Position numbers and translations under genes: made by a program. From Sacculina carcini (Eukaryota; Arthropoda; Thecostraca; Sacculinidae), in contig OU696578.1 in NCBI GenBank assembly GCA_916048095.2, positions 6,548,287 to 6,612,286 of the forward strand: a stretch of DNA of 64,000 nucleotides, in the 5' to 3' direction. Of the stretch, positions 34,727 through 47,245 are shown in pieces. A model generated the notes under the pieces. The model worked only from the letters and a program-made list of their open reading frames with translations, was not told the origin of the DNA and made no database searches. The first letter of the stretch is position 1, and the number at the start of each line of letters is the position of its first letter.

Positions 34727-36853
34727 GACTAAAGGCAGACATGTCTGGTCAGGTCTAGGCCTGCTACTGGTAACATGTAACCCGGTACAACCAACCGCAT
34801 TGTCGGAATGCCGGCGACTAATCCGGTCCCCCACTGGCCTATGCCAGTGAGGAGAGTGGCCAGACACCCAGCAGGAAGAAAAGCAAGACCTGTCAAAGGG
34901 CGGATAGCAGCCAACGGACATCTGAAACCCTCCCCCGTCGGATCGGCAAACAGGGTCCTGACCGCTGAGTGTCACGTCACCCGGGGTAAAGTGGTGGCGT
35001 GACGCAACACTCGTCTTTGGCCTGCGCGTTGAACCCCGACGGGGCCGCTGTTTGGCTCCTCGACAGTGGAGAGAATGGTCCGACGCCGGCACGGGTGGCC
35101 GTATAGGGCTCAAGAGGGTCAAGGGTGAGGTGCCTAGTGCTCGAGGGGGGTCCCGCCCGATGCAGTGTCCGCCGTTTGCAGTGAGGCTGCAGTTGCTGGG
35201 TCCAGATGGACCGGTGGGGGTCACTGGTCCGGGCCCGGTGCTGTAGCTCCCGCGGACTCGTACCGGGCGGAGCTCGCAGCGAGCTCAGGGGTATTCGGTG
35301 CCCGTACAGCGCGCACCACCACTGGCGTGGCATCCTATGCTGGCTCTGCCAATCCCCCCAGTAAATCGGCCACGGCCGCCGAAAGGTGGTCGTACATTGA
35401 GACACGACCAGGGCGACATTCGTGTTTCTCGGACTATGATGGTGTCGGTGTTTGCCAGCACCGATGAGAAAATCAAACTGTCTTCATTGAACCTATTCGG
35501 TCGCATGGACGGTTTCAGAAACATTGGCGACGTGCCTGTCGAGACCAACAGACAACGTGATGGATCGTTGATGGTGAAATACGGCACTGAGAAGGCAGCA
35601 GCCAGCGCGAGGCAACCGCGTTCCGTTATCGCGTGGGCACGGGCGAAAACAAGCGTTGGGTGAGCATCCCCATCTCGGTGTGTGCGCACTCGACATTGGA
35701 CCACGCCAGAGGTGTTCTGTTCTTTCGTGCGATAGAGGGTGTCGATGATGAGGAGATTTGCGACGGATTGGCATCACAGGGTGTCATCCGCGTGGAGCGG
35801 ATCGTCCGACGGCGTGAGGGTAGCGAGGTGCCAACGCACTCTTTCTTCCTCACGTTTGACGGTGCTGTTCTGTCGGATGTCATCAAGATCGGTGACATCC
35901 GTCAGCGTATCCGTGTCCGCCCCTACGTACCCAACCCAATGCGATGTTACAGGTGTCAACGTTTCGGGCATACGAGCTCCCGCTGCAACCGTGCAGAGAT
36001 CTGTGGACGCTGCTCATCCGAACGGCACACCGCTGCTGATTGTGACGAGTATTTCTGCGTCAATTGCAGGAGCAGCGGGCATGCGTCCTCGTTGCGTGAC
36101 TGCCCGGAATGGCTGGAAAAAAAATAAATTCTGGCTATCCGCACTGCCCAGCGCTGCAATTTCGGCGAGGCGCGTGCTGTATATCGCAGCTCGCATCCAT
36201 CAGACCCGTCCTATGTCGGCGTAGTCACGACGTTGGCTCAGCCTCCACAGTCTGTCGACTCGTATCTGGAGAAACTGACTGTTTCTTGACAGACTTCTTG
36301 AAGCTGGCGGGACGAATGGGCTTGAAGATGGTCGTACCTGAGGCTGACAATCATGAGCATGAACCAACACCAGTTGACGGCGGTCTGAGGGGGCTGCCGT
36401 GCCGCGGTCGCCAACGGCTGCACCCCAGCGGTCCCAGGCGTTCGCGACCCAGCGGCCCCAGACGGCCGCTCCCCAGCAGCCTGAAAAGTCTGCTGAGCGG
36501 CGACCTCAGCGGGTCGCCGATTGGCCGGTCAACCGGCCGATGGACCGCGCTGGCAAATCGGCAGCGATGCCGGTTAGTCAGGGCGGCAAAAAGCCGGCCG
36601 CTCATCAGGCTTCCAAGACAGCAGAGCGGTCGTCTCCGAGCCGGAGGAAATCCGGGGACTGGACGGTGGTTCAACACAAGAGCCGCCGTTCGGTCAAGTC
36701 AGCCTCGCCGAGGAGTGACCGGCGAGCATCTCCCGGTCAAAAAGCGAGCGCGGTCCCTGCATCTCCGCGCTCGGCGGCTGCTAGCGCACCGCCTTCCGCA
36801 CACGACGGAGCGACTCCCACCACTGCCATGGAGGTGGAGAGCTCCTCTAAGCT
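34727..36853 (+). mobile_element. Non-LTR element copy 2: 5' UTR and broken ORF1 only
   Basis: The match to copy 1 begins at GACTAAAGGCAGACATGTC, so the first 45 bp or so are missing. A deletion near 35360 removes the ORF1 start. ORF1 is then readable in pieces (35398-35663, 35633-36127, 36399-36853) with frameshifts and a stop at 36125. It ends abruptly at CTCCTCTAAG, where the hAT remnant begins. All of ORF2 is absent. Confidence 0.85.
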
Positions 36854-37975
36854 AGTGGTTCCTAACCTTTTCCAGCTTGTTACCGCATTTAGCATCCATA
36901 TTGAGCATGTTACCCCTTTCACAAAATGTTGTCAACATTGATATATATGGCTAAACTAAAACACTAGATATAATTTCATTTATGTATTGTATTAGTACAC
37001 TTCGCATCTCTAATAATTTACCAATGATGTCAATAACATCAGTCAGATGGTTGGAGTTACATATTTGAAGCTAGCTGAGAAATTCTTGGCTTCGTGGTTG
37101 AAAGTGCCAGTCTGGCATCGTTTGCAACATTCAAACGATCCCTCTTTTGTTTTCATCCCCAGCACAGTTGCGAACCCCTTCTCGCACGATACGAGATCGC
37201 ACGATACGTTGTTGAGAATGATACCAACAACTTCAAGGCTCTCTTAGGCAGAGTCGGTGAGTCGGCTAGTCGTGAAATCCAAAAGTGATCTGCATTTTGG
37301 TTTTTTAATTCGATTTTCAAGGCTTCATTGGCTCGCATTGTGATCCACTCCTCCTTTGCAGGAAATAATCATCATGAATGGCCTCATCCGGTACAGAGAA
37401 GGGATGAATGATCTAATGAAGACTGGCTGTTTCTTGGTCACTCTCTGGAAAGTAGTGATGCATGCTTGTTTCAAGCCCCTTCAAATGGTCGCTCATCTCT
37501 TTGTTGATGGTCTGTAGAAGAGATCCAGTATCATGACTATTCTCCTCAACAAACTGGTCCAGACTGGGGAACTGGGCGATCTCTCCTTTTTCCAAGCGCC
37601 GAATCCAGAGTCTCAGTTTCCCCAGAAATGCAGGCACAGTGTGATGGACATCAATGACAGTCGTGTTTCGGCCCTGGAGTTGCAGATTACCACTGTTTAG
37701 CTCCGCAAATATGTCAGCCAAGTAACAGAGTCGAGCAAGCCACTCCTTATCAGTGAACTTGGTATCAAAAGGAGATCCTTTATGTTCCAGGAATTCCTGA
37801 ATAGCATTTCGGAGCTGAATGACACGATGTACAACCTTGCCCCGTGACAACCAGCGAACATCGGTGTGGTAGAGCAGAACTTGATAGTTTTCTCCCATTT
37901 GCTTGCACAGCTCCTTGAACATGCGCGAATTCACATCCCTGTACTTGATGAAGTTGACGAATTTCAACACACGCC
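36854..37975 (-). pseudogene. hAT (ZBED-type) transposase, C-terminal half
   Basis: The minus-strand coding contains FVNFIKYRDVNSRMFKELC, LLYHTDVRWLSRGKVVHRVI and later, in another frame, a dimerisation-like piece (ADHFWISRLADSPTLPKRAL, SFSTTY). HTDVRWLSRGKV is diagnostic of ZBED/FAM200-type hAT transposases. The plus-strand edge TAGTGGTTCCTAACCTTTT resembles a hAT terminal inverted repeat. Coding stops at 37975 where a non-LTR element begins; the N-terminal part is found at 53345-53590. Confidence 0.82.
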
Positions 37976-38732
37976 CCCCTGTGGTAGGGGGGTTAGAATT
38001 CTGCCGCCGTAGCTGCCGCGTGTCGTAAAAGGCGACTAAAGGCAGACATGTCTGGTCAGGTTTCTGCCTGCTACCGGTAACATGTAACCCGGTACAACCA
38101 TCCGCATGGTCGGAATGTCGGCGATCAATCCGGCAACCCACTGGCCTATGCCAGTGAGGAGGTTGGCCAGACACCCAGCAGGAAGAAAAACAAGACCTGT
38201 CAAAGGGCGGATGAGCTGTTTAGCAGCCAACGACTATCTGGAAACCCTCCTCCGTCGGATCGGCAAACAGGATCCTGGCCGCTGAGTGTCACGTCACCCG
38301 GGGTATAGTGGTGGCGTGACGCAACACTCGTCTTTGGCCTGCGCGTCGAACCCCGACGGTGCCGCTGTTTGGCTCCTCGACAGTGGAGAGAATGGTCCGA
38401 CGCCGGCACGGGTGGCCGGATAGGGCTCAAGAGGGTCAAGGGTGAGGTGCCTGGTGCTCGAGGGGTGTCCCGCCCGGTGCAGTGTCCGCCGTTTGTATTG
38501 GGGCTTCAGTTGCTGGGTCCAGATGGACCGGTGGGGGTCACTGGTCCGGGCCCGGTGCTGTAGCTCCCGCGGACTCGTACCGGGCGGAGCTCGCAGCGAG
38601 CTCAGGGATGTTCGGTGCCAGTACAGCGCGCACCACCACTGGCGTGGCATCCTATGCTGGCTCTGCCCGTCCCCCCAGTAGGGCCCCGTGCAGAGGTGGG
38701 TGGTCGTGCGCGCAGATACAACGAAACATCAC

Positions 38733-40358
38733 ATGGCTTCAAAACCCACAACCACCCCAACTGCTGGTCGTCCATCGGGCGATCGGCCACGGCCGCCGAA
38801 AGGTGGCCGTACTCTGAGCCACATGCACGACGAGAGTCGTGTTGCACCTGTGCCGATGGTGCTGGTTTTTACCAGCACCAATGAACACGTTTCATTGTCC
38901 TCGCTTAACCCATTCCGTCGTCTGGATGGGTTCAAGGACATTGGAGACGCGCCTATTGAAGCCAGCCGACAGAGAGACGGTTCTCTGCTGGTCAAGTACG
39001 CAACTGAGACGGCAGCAGCCCGCGCGATGAAGGCCGACACTTTTCGGTATCGCGTGGGATCGGGCAATTAGAAGCGTTGGATGAGCACCCCCATCTCGGT
39101 GTGTGCGCATTCGACACTTAACCATGCCAGAGGTGTTATGTTTTGTCGTGCGCTAGAGGGTGTTGATAACGAGGAGATATGCGACGGATTGGCATCCCAA
39201 GGTGTCATCCGCGTGGAGCGCATCGTCCGACGGCGTGAGGGTGGCGAGGTGCCAACGCACTCGTTTTTCCTCACGTTTGACGGTGTTGATCTGCCGGATG
39301 TCATCAAGGTCGGTGACATCCGTCAGCGTATCCGAGTCCGCCCCTACGTGCCTAACCCGATGCGGTGCTACAGGTGCCAACGTTTTGGACATACGAGCTC
39401 CCGCTGTAATCGTGCTGAGATCTGCGTACGCTGCTCACCCGAACGGCACACCGCTGCTGATTGCGACAATGAGTATTTCTGCGTCAATTGCAGGAGCAGC
39501 GGTCATGCGTCCTCGTCGCGTGACTGCCCGGAATGGCTGAAAGAAAAAGAAATTCTGGCTATCCGCGCTGCCCAGCGCTGCAGTTTCGGCGAGGCGCGTG
39601 CTGTATATCGCAGCTCGCATCCATCGGGCCCGTCCTATGTCGGCGTCGTCACGAAGTCGGCTCAGCCTCCACAGTATGTCGACTCGTTTCTGGAGAAGCT
39701 GACTGTTGGAGACTTCTTGAAGCTGGCGGGACGAATGGGCTTGAAGCTGGTCGTACCTGAGGCTGATAAACATGAGCTTGAACCAACACCGGTCGATCGG
39801 CGGCCTGAGGAGGCTGCCGTGTCGCGGTCGCCAACGGCCGCACCCCAGCGGACCCAGGCGTCCGCGACCCAGTGGCCCCAGACGGCCCCAACCCAGCGGC
39901 CCAAGGCGGCCGCTCCCAAGCAGCCTGAAGAGGCTGCTGAGCGGCGACCTCAGCAGGTCGCCGATCGGCCGGTCAACCGTGCTGGCAAATCGGCAGCGAT
40001 GCCGGTTGGTCAGGGCGGCAAAAAACCGGCCGCTCAGCAGGCTTCCAAGCCAGCAGAGCGGTCGCCTCCGAACCGGAGGAAATCCGGAGACTGGACGGTG
40101 GTTCAACACAAGAGCCGCCGTTCGGTCAAGTCAGCCTCGCCGAGGAGTGACCGGCGAGCATCTCCCGGTCACAAAGCGAGCGCGGTCCCTGTATCTCCGC
40201 GCTCGGCGGTTGCTGGCGCACCGCCTTCCGCACACGACGGAGCGACTCCCACCACTGCCATGGAGGTGGAGAGCTCCTCTAAGCGGAAGCTCTCGGCCTC
40301 TCCAAGTGGGTCCCCACCTGACGCGGAGAGAGGACGATCGGCCAAGCGATGCGATTAG
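38733..40358 (+). pseudogene. ORF1 of copy 3 with one in-frame stop
   Basis: Frame and start match the ORF1 at 21132. A TAG at 39069-39071 interrupts it after the first 112 codons or so; the remainder, with the three zinc knuckles (CYRCQRFGHTSSRC, CVRCSPERHTAADC and the third), is open to 40358. A short deletion removes part of the PMD stretch in the Pro/Ala region. Confidence 0.85.
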
Positions 40359-40443
40359 ATACCTGTACTACCTGGTTGTTAGTGTATATGTGCCTTTTTA
40401 ACGGGAGTATTTATATGTATTTTATTCTATTCTATATATTTTT

Positions 40444-43400
40444 ATATCCATTTTACAATGGAATATTAGAGGTATTAGACCGAATTTTAATGATTTACTG
40501 CATATTTTACACTCCCGACAACCATCGATTTTAGCAATACAGGAGACTAAGCTTTTAAATTATTCGTATTTTAGTATTCATGATTTTAATGTTTTTATAT
40601 GATAATCCCAGCTCGACTATAGCCCATGGCGGGGTTATGCTGGCTGTTCGCACCAGTGTACCCTGTCGCCGCCTGCATATTCAGTCAGATTTGCAGGTGG
40701 TTGCGATTCGGTGCTGGCTGGGTGGTAGGGAGGTGAGTGTGTGCTCATTGTACCTGCCGCTTGGTCGCCCGTTCCCAAGGGCTGACGTCGAGTTTTTAAT
40801 CAGTTCACTTTCACCCCTTTTTTATGTTTTGGGCGATTTTAATGCTCACAGCTCTTTTTGGGGTTGTGGTGCAAATTGTAGCCGTGGTTTTATTATGGAG
40901 GATATTTTAACTGTATTGGATATAGGTATTTTAAACACAGGCACATATACGCATTGTACCATGCCATCGGGAAGCATGTCCGCTCTGGACCTCAGTCTGT
41001 GCAGTCCCAGTCTGCAGGCATCCACGAGCTGGACCGTTGAGAACAGTCTGTATGGGAGTGACCACTTCCCTATATGGATCTGTCTCAATGAGGTACCTAG
41101 GTTGGGAACACGACCACCGAGATGGAATTTCAAACGAGCTGATTGGGTCCGCTATGATTGCTTGACACTGGAAGCCATGGGCAACCCCACACTTCGACCC
41201 AGCGTCGAAGATTTTATTGAGGCCATTGTCACCTGTGCCAAACAGAGCATTCCGCGTACGGCATCGCGTCCCCGGCGGCGTCCTGTTCCTTGGTGGACAG
41301 ACGGGTGTTCTACGGCGTTGCGAGAGCGACGTCGTTGCTGGGGTCGCTTCCGGCGCAACATCACGGTGGTAATCATGCTTTGCTTTCACCACGCTCGCGC
41401 ACAGGCTTGATGGACCTTTCGCGAGGCGAAGCGGGTCTCGTGGGCGTCCTATGTGTCCAGCATTAATCGGCATTGTCCTGTATCCACCATATGGGACCGT
41501 ATAAAGCGCATCTCTGGTAAGTACCGTCCCAATCCACTGCCTTCTCTGAAGATCAGTGGCGTGGACGTGATTAGTCCGGAGCATGTTGCTGACGAAATTG
41601 GCCGATATTTAGCGGAGCGCTGTCGTGCAAACGTAGACGACCCTGATTTTGCAGCGATCAAACAGCAGTGCGAGAGATCACCCGTTGATTTCTCCACCAA
41701 CTGTCAGCTGCCAATCAACATCCATTTTTGTGTAGCTGAGCTGAGAACAGCCTTGTGATCGCTTCGCGATGTGGCTGAAGGCCCTGATGAGGTTCACAAC
41801 CTCATGCTGAAACACCTGTCGCCGGCTGTGCTGTCTACACTGCTGCAGGTCTTCAATGATCTGTGGAGTGGTGGGCAGTTTCCAGCCTCCTGGCAACGGG
41901 ATATCGTGATACCCATCACGAAACAGGGCAAATCGGGCGATCACCCGTCTGACTATCGCCCGATATCGCTGACCTCCAGTCTCTGCAAGCTGTTTGAGAA
42001 AATGGTTTGCAGACGGCTGGTATGGTTTCTGGAACGCGGTCGGCTGTTCAATGATGCTCAGTGCGGATTTCGCCATGGTCGCTCAACGTTAGACCACTTG
42101 GTGACCATCGACTCTCGCGTATGTGAAAGTTTCACGCGAGGTCACCACGTCGGGGCGATATTCTTTGACATCGAAAAGGCATATGACACCACATGGCGAC
42201 ATGGAATTCTTCGCAAACTGCATCGCTGTGGTGTCAGAGGCAACATGGGGAGGTTCGTACACAATTTCCTTTTGCACCGCACATTCTGTGTGCGTGTGGT
42301 TAACTCCCTGTCTCGTCCGTTCGATCAGGCAGAAGGCGTTCCACAGGGTAGTGTGCTCAGCGTGGCCCTTTTTGCCATAATGATAAACGATGTTGATACT
42401 CATTTGCCTCCCTCGATTGGCTGTCTCTATTTGTGGACGACTTCGCCGTATGGTGTTCTTCCCGCTGCACTGTTGCTGTCCAGCGTCAACTGCAGCTGGC
42501 GGTGAATAAAATAGAGACTTAGGGAACGCGTAACGGCTTCCGCCTCTCGAAGTCCAAAACGGTGGGTGCACACTTCTGCCGCCGTCGAGGTGCCTGCCCT
42601 GACATGGAAGTGGAATTGTACGGCAGTAATGTCTCATTCCAACGAACGGCTCGGTTTTTAGGGGTCACGTTGGACTCCCGCTTGACCTACACCGACCAAA
42701 TTTCACAGCTGAGAACCACATGTATCAAGGCACTGAATGTGCTAAAGACTGTATCCCGCATGCGGTATGGAGCAGATCGACAGTATCTTCTCCTTCTGTG
42801 CCGCTCGTTAGTCAGGTCGCGTCTCGATTTCGCAAGCATCGTATATGATATGGCTTCGGAATCAGCAAAAAGCCGACGATGACGTACACCAGGCAGGGAT
42901 ACGTATTGCCACCGGCGCGTTTCGCACGTCGTCAATCGTCAGCCTCCTTGTTGGGGTTGTTGAGGCTCCGCTGGCGCTCCGTCGTCAATATCTGGGTATG
43001 CGTTATTCTTGCAAGCTGGCAAGCACCCATGGAAACCTTGTGTTATATAAATTACGTTGTTATACTTGTCATATAATTTCATAAATGTACTTGTTAAGAC
43101 CATTGATGCTCGTTGAGACTATTGGTAATTTCTGCTTCCAGTTGTGTGTGTTGTCATTGTGTAAGTGGTGTTTACAGCCTAATAAAGCCCATGTTTGGTT
43201 ATACTTTATTAACGTTATTCCCATAACACGCCGCGTATGACGTGGTATGTTCCCAGCGTGTGCCTGAGCAGCAGTACCTTCCAGGACCTTAGTGTTATAT
43301 GCTGTTTTCAAGCAAAATGAGGGCACTGCTGGATTCATGCGGGATGGGTGCTAAGGACATCCTCAGACAAGAATACACGGCGGTGTCACCCTGGGAATTG

Positions 43401-44268
43401 GTCACACCCGAGGTCGTCGTCTTGCTAGCAGTTCTGCCGTAACACCGTACAGTGCCCAGTGTGCTTCGCTCAAACACAATGGAGCGAATTCATTCTTACG
43501 GACGGTATACTGCCGTGTACACTGATGGATCTAAGTCGGCCAGTGGTGTGGGTTGTGCATTTGTAAGTGGAGGTACGTGCCGCTCATCTTCATTTTCATC
43601 GTTTTTAGTTTTATGTGACTCCCTTAGTGCTTTGAATTCATTATCATATTTCTCCCTACATCCTCTTATACAGAGGATTCTTATCTCTCTTGACAACATC
43701 CACCACCAGGGCAAATTTGTAAAATTCTGCTGGATTCCGACCCATATTGGTATTTTGGGCAACGATCGAGCTGACAGAGCCGCAAGAAGAGCTGCTGAAC
43801 GAGACTTGTATTCCTTATATTTCAACATTCCCATTCCGTATTCGGACTTTTATCATATCATACATCGTTTTATCCGCTCTCGCTGGGAATTTGACTTCCC
43901 AGGGACGTGAGCTCAGGGACGAGGGACGAGGGATTCGAGCTCTCCAGGGACGAATGTGGTACTAACAAACTTAAAACAGTGAAACCCGAAATCGACATTG
44001 GATGTGCTCTTGTCGCCGGAAGAGGTCCGAGGAGGTGGCGCTCTGTCGTCTGCGCTTGGGTCACACGTACGACACGCATCGCCATTTTTTACTCGGACAA
44101 CGTGAACACACGTACAGCGCATGTAATGCACTTCTCTCCGTGCAACACATCCTGGTGGAATGTCCATCATTCTCAGAGCCGCATCAACGTTGTCTTGGAT
44201 CCGTTCGGACTATTGACGAAGTTCTTGGACATGAGCAATCGGCCGTCATTGTGGGCCGCATTTTTTAA
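40444..44268 (+). pseudogene. ORF2 of copy 3 (start lost, several breaks)
   Basis: The ATG equivalent reads ATA at 40444. Breaks include a frameshift near 40600, TGA at 41408, TGA at 41757, loss of the FVDD region by frameshift near 42420, and a solo-LTR-like insert at 43041. Endonuclease (40580-41410), RT (41771-42505), RNase H (43452-43910) and C-terminal Cys-His (44002-44268) sequences are all still recognisable. The TGA at 41408 is shared with copy 4. Confidence 0.85.
43041..43228. repeat. Probable solo LTR inside copy 3
   Basis: A 188-bp insert with TGTTATA...CATAACA ends, an AATAAA signal near 43180, and imperfect 5-bp flanks (CCTTG, CGCCG; the site in copy 1 is CCCCG). The ends resemble the copia LTR at 29944. 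It is absent from all other copies. Confidence 0.6.
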
Positions 44269-44479
44269 TTTTTTCGTGTTTCGCCTTTTAGGATTATTCA
44301 TTGAATTTTACTTATCGACTTTCACATCCATTTCTTTCACCATCACCTTAATTTATTTCATTGTTCCATTCTGCATAGTCATTATTTATGGTACTTTAAA
44401 TAGACTGGGGGATGCCGTATGGTCCTAGAGGCCGGTGCACCCCATAAACGCAAATAAACAAACAAACATATTGATGTGC

Positions 44480-45720
44480 AAGGGGATGGCAGTGAGGCAT
44501 GGTGCCGGCAGGAGACAGCTGGGGAGCTGTGACCGAGGGGCACTCAGTGTCCCACCTGCACTGGTGTTGGACTTATCGCTGGGCAGGTAAAGGATTGCCG
44601 GTGAAGGCAACGATTGCTGGTGGAGGCTGCTGGTGTTGGAGGGCCGGTGACGATAAGGTGCTGCTGAAGCCGGAGGAAACGAGCCAACGACAAACTATGA
44701 CGACTGTGTGGCCTGTATGAATTGTGAGTGCATTGCTGTGTGCGGCAGGGCGCTGAAGTGCAGTGTAGTCGACGGAGCATAGTGGGTCTTGGGGTCGGAG
44801 TGTTGTGCCCAGTTTCGGCAGCCGGTGATGGTGAAGACGGCAGGCTGCGGCGGAGCACTAAAGGGCGAGGCGGGTGCGCGGTGTACGCTGGGACCTGCCG
44901 TGTTGTGCTTCGCCGCGGCCATGAAATGTGCGTCTGGTGGAGGGCGTCAAGCTGATGGATTTGGATGGATGGATTGAGACTGGTTTTATTTGTTGTTTTT
45001 ATGTTTCGCGGCTTCCGTTTGACTTTTTGAGTGGTTTCTTTGATTGTTGTGTTTCTTAAAACAGGTGGAGGTATTGTGTGATCGTTTAATTGTGTATTGT
45101 GTGCGAGAGAGTGTGTGAGCGAGTGACCGGCTCGCTGCTGATTGGTTTTGGCGGTGGGTGTGAGGACTGTGCGTTTATGTGTGCTACCGTATGTCAGGTG
45201 TGAGCGTGAATGCGTATTAAAAGGTTAAATGCATAAGTGGCAGCTGCTACACGGGAATAAGCCGAAGTTTATGAACACACAGGCGTGCCCCGTGCAGCTC
45301 GCTGCCACCGCAGAACCGACCCTCTCCGCGCTATGGCGCCACAAGGACGTAAGACGTATTAGAGAGGGCCACCTCCCCAGAATGCATGACACAACTCATG
45401 ACTGATATCTGGTTCCATCATTTTCTGCTGGGTGGACATTGGCTGTGGGATTGTAGAATTCGCCCAATGAAATTCTGCTCCGCCGGGTTTCGAACCACGG
45501 ACCTCCTGCTTGTGAGGCGGGTGTGCTAACAACTGCACCACGGAGTCCACTGTTATTTGATTTGATTTGTGGTCTGATCGTTTCATTGTTTCATGTTTCA
45601 TGTGTTGTTTGATTCGCGTTTGTGGTCTGGTCGTGTTATGACGTCCTATAGGCGCGTGGGGCAGTGATGCCCACGCGGTCCTGGCTGTTAGTATATTTCA
45701 ATTTTTTTGTTTCTGTTACA
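44480..45720 (+). mobile_element. Remnant of second LTR family: leader, gag start and LTR
   Basis: A GC-rich leader related to 18920-19285 ends at an ATG (44921; MKCASGGG), then AT/GT-rich sequence leads to an LTR end TTCTGTTACA at 45720. The LTR hairpin GCGCGTGGGGCA...TGCCCACGCG is at about 45651-45676. No primer site follows the CA, so this is the 3' end. A SINE lies at 45220-45551. Confidence 0.5.
45220..45551 (-). mobile_element. tRNA-Val-derived SINE, copy 2
   Basis: Close copy of 1436-1767. The B box is intact here (GGTTCGAAACC), as are the A box TGGTGCAGTTG and the CAC anticodon stem. It interrupts the LTR of the second family. Confidence 0.87.
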
Positions 45721-45864
45721 GTTTTGAGTTTATAAGCTAGGCTTGTTTATAATTACGTTTTTCGTTAACTGAATATCAATTTGGCATTTTTTATCTTCAG
45801 TAATTGTTGGCAAATGAATTATCTTTATTATGTTTTGTGCAATTCTTGGCTCTTTTTGCTTCAG

Positions 45865-46055
45865 TCACGTGCGATGCTTGGCGCGAGATGAAGTCAGTTT
45901 CTGCTCATGAGGGTCTTGTTGCCGCTGCATACGAGCACAAATTTGGCGCATTTGACAGACTCTTCCACATGGCCAAGCTGATGTTGTTCGCTCCTTCCTC
46001 GGGTCTGTTCTCCTGCCCGCTGGCCATGACAGACGGGGCGGCCAGTGTTCTCCAG
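45865..46055 (+). CDS. Acyl-CoA dehydrogenase (AidB/ACDH-11-like), exon 3
   Basis: Acceptor TTTTTGCTTCAG; starts in phase 1 and ends in phase 0 at CAG before GTTGTG (a weak donor). The translation holds CDAWREMKSVSAHEGLVAAA, FGAFDRLFHMAKLMLFAPSS and GLFSCPLAMTDGAASVLQ, the most conserved part of the N-terminal domain of AidB-like dehydrogenases. Exons 2 and 3 join through the split codon A|TC. The exon lies only 144 bp after an LTR remnant. Codon use and lack of stops are unlike the surrounding decayed elements. An alternative donor a few codons further on cannot be excluded. Confidence 0.88.
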
Positions 46056-46485
46056 GTTGTGCGTCAATATGTTCAATAATCTCTTCATATTCAACATTTT
46101 TTTAATTAGTTTTATACTGCCTGATGCATTTTTTGATGCATTTGATCAAAATTGCCCGTGTTTTTACCGAGTTGGTTCTGTAGAAATGAGTTAAAGACTC
46201 GTAGCTCCCGCCTTCCAGAGATCATACTTCTGTTTGAGCATTTGTGTTGTAGTCTGGCTGAAAATCTCCTTAGGTAATTTATTCCAAAAATATATTGATC
46301 TGTTTGGGAAGCTATATTTTGCACATTTGTTTTTACTCTTTGTTTTTGAAGGCAAAAATTAGTATTCCTTTTTTATTGTAAGTGTCGACATTATTTTTAA
46401 AAATTAATATTTATTATATTATTATTTATATATTATTATCATTAAATCATTATATTTCTAATCATTATTTATCGGTGATCATGTT
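46056..46485. other. AT-rich intron, no feature
   Basis: Intron 3 starts here. Poly-T and TTATTA-rich sequence; no recognised repeat or gene. Confidence 0.5.
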
Positions 46486-46489
46486 TCAT

Positions 46490-47245
46490 TTTTTTTGCGC
46501 TGTAACTGAATATTCATCTTCTTCTTCCATTGGTTCCTGTGTTCCCCAAGGCTCACTTTTCGGTCCTCTTGTATAATATGTATGTTTCTTCTCTTTGTCC
46601 GATCCTCCGCACCTATCCTATAGCATTCCACATTTATGCGGATGATATCCAAATTTACTTCCCATTTTCGTTCTCTGACATTTATCTCATCGACCAACTT
46701 GTGTCGAACATAGCTGCCTGGGCGTCCTCTAGAGGTCTTCTCTCTAATCCAGATAATACCTAGTATATCATATTTCACCCTCCTAGGATTTGTCTAGGAA
46801 CTGTCTTCATTTGTCGCTTTCCTCCCATATTCGTAGTTTGGGCATTGTCCTTGATCCTTCAATTGACTTCTAGCATCTTTCAAGCGTTACCCGATCCTGT
46901 CGATTGATCTTGCTCCAACTATACCCAATATGCCATCACATCGACGAATCGTCCGCACTGCTTCTTGTTAATTCTTATATCCTCTCCCGTCTCGACTATT
47001 GAAATTCTCTATTTTTCACTTTCTTCGCTCCATTTAGTCAATCATTAGCCTTTCATGCCGGCTCGTTTTGAGTCTTCCGTCCAGGACACCAACCTCTGCA
47101 CATATTCTGCAACTGGGCTGGCTGCCAGTCCCCTCGATGATCCCTCATAAGCTTTGCTGTCTTCTCTATAAATTTTTTCACTCGTCTTCACTTCCTTCCT
47201 ACTTACCCTCCTACAGTGCAACGAATACGAGGTTACGAAACTAAA
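46490..47245 (+). pseudogene. CR1/L2-like reverse transcriptase remnant
   Basis: Plus-strand frames include VPQGSLFGP, FHIYADDIQIYFPFSFS (a YADD catalytic box) and AAWASSRGLLSNPD, then decayed sequence resembling SYILSRLDY and the C-terminal region seen at 60986-61546. Many stops and shifts. Truncated at 47245 by non-LTR copy 4. Confidence 0.75.

Larger units (their letters stand above)
37976..44466 (+). mobile_element. Non-LTR element copy 3, near full length but broken
   Basis: Same 5' end, UTR, ORF1, ORF2 and 3' hairpin as copy 1. The A-rich tail AAATAAACAAACAAAC ends near 44466. No clear target duplication. It carries a 188-bp LTR-like insert at 43041-43228 and a GGGACGA-type mini-duplication at 43905-43955. 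Confidence 0.88.
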
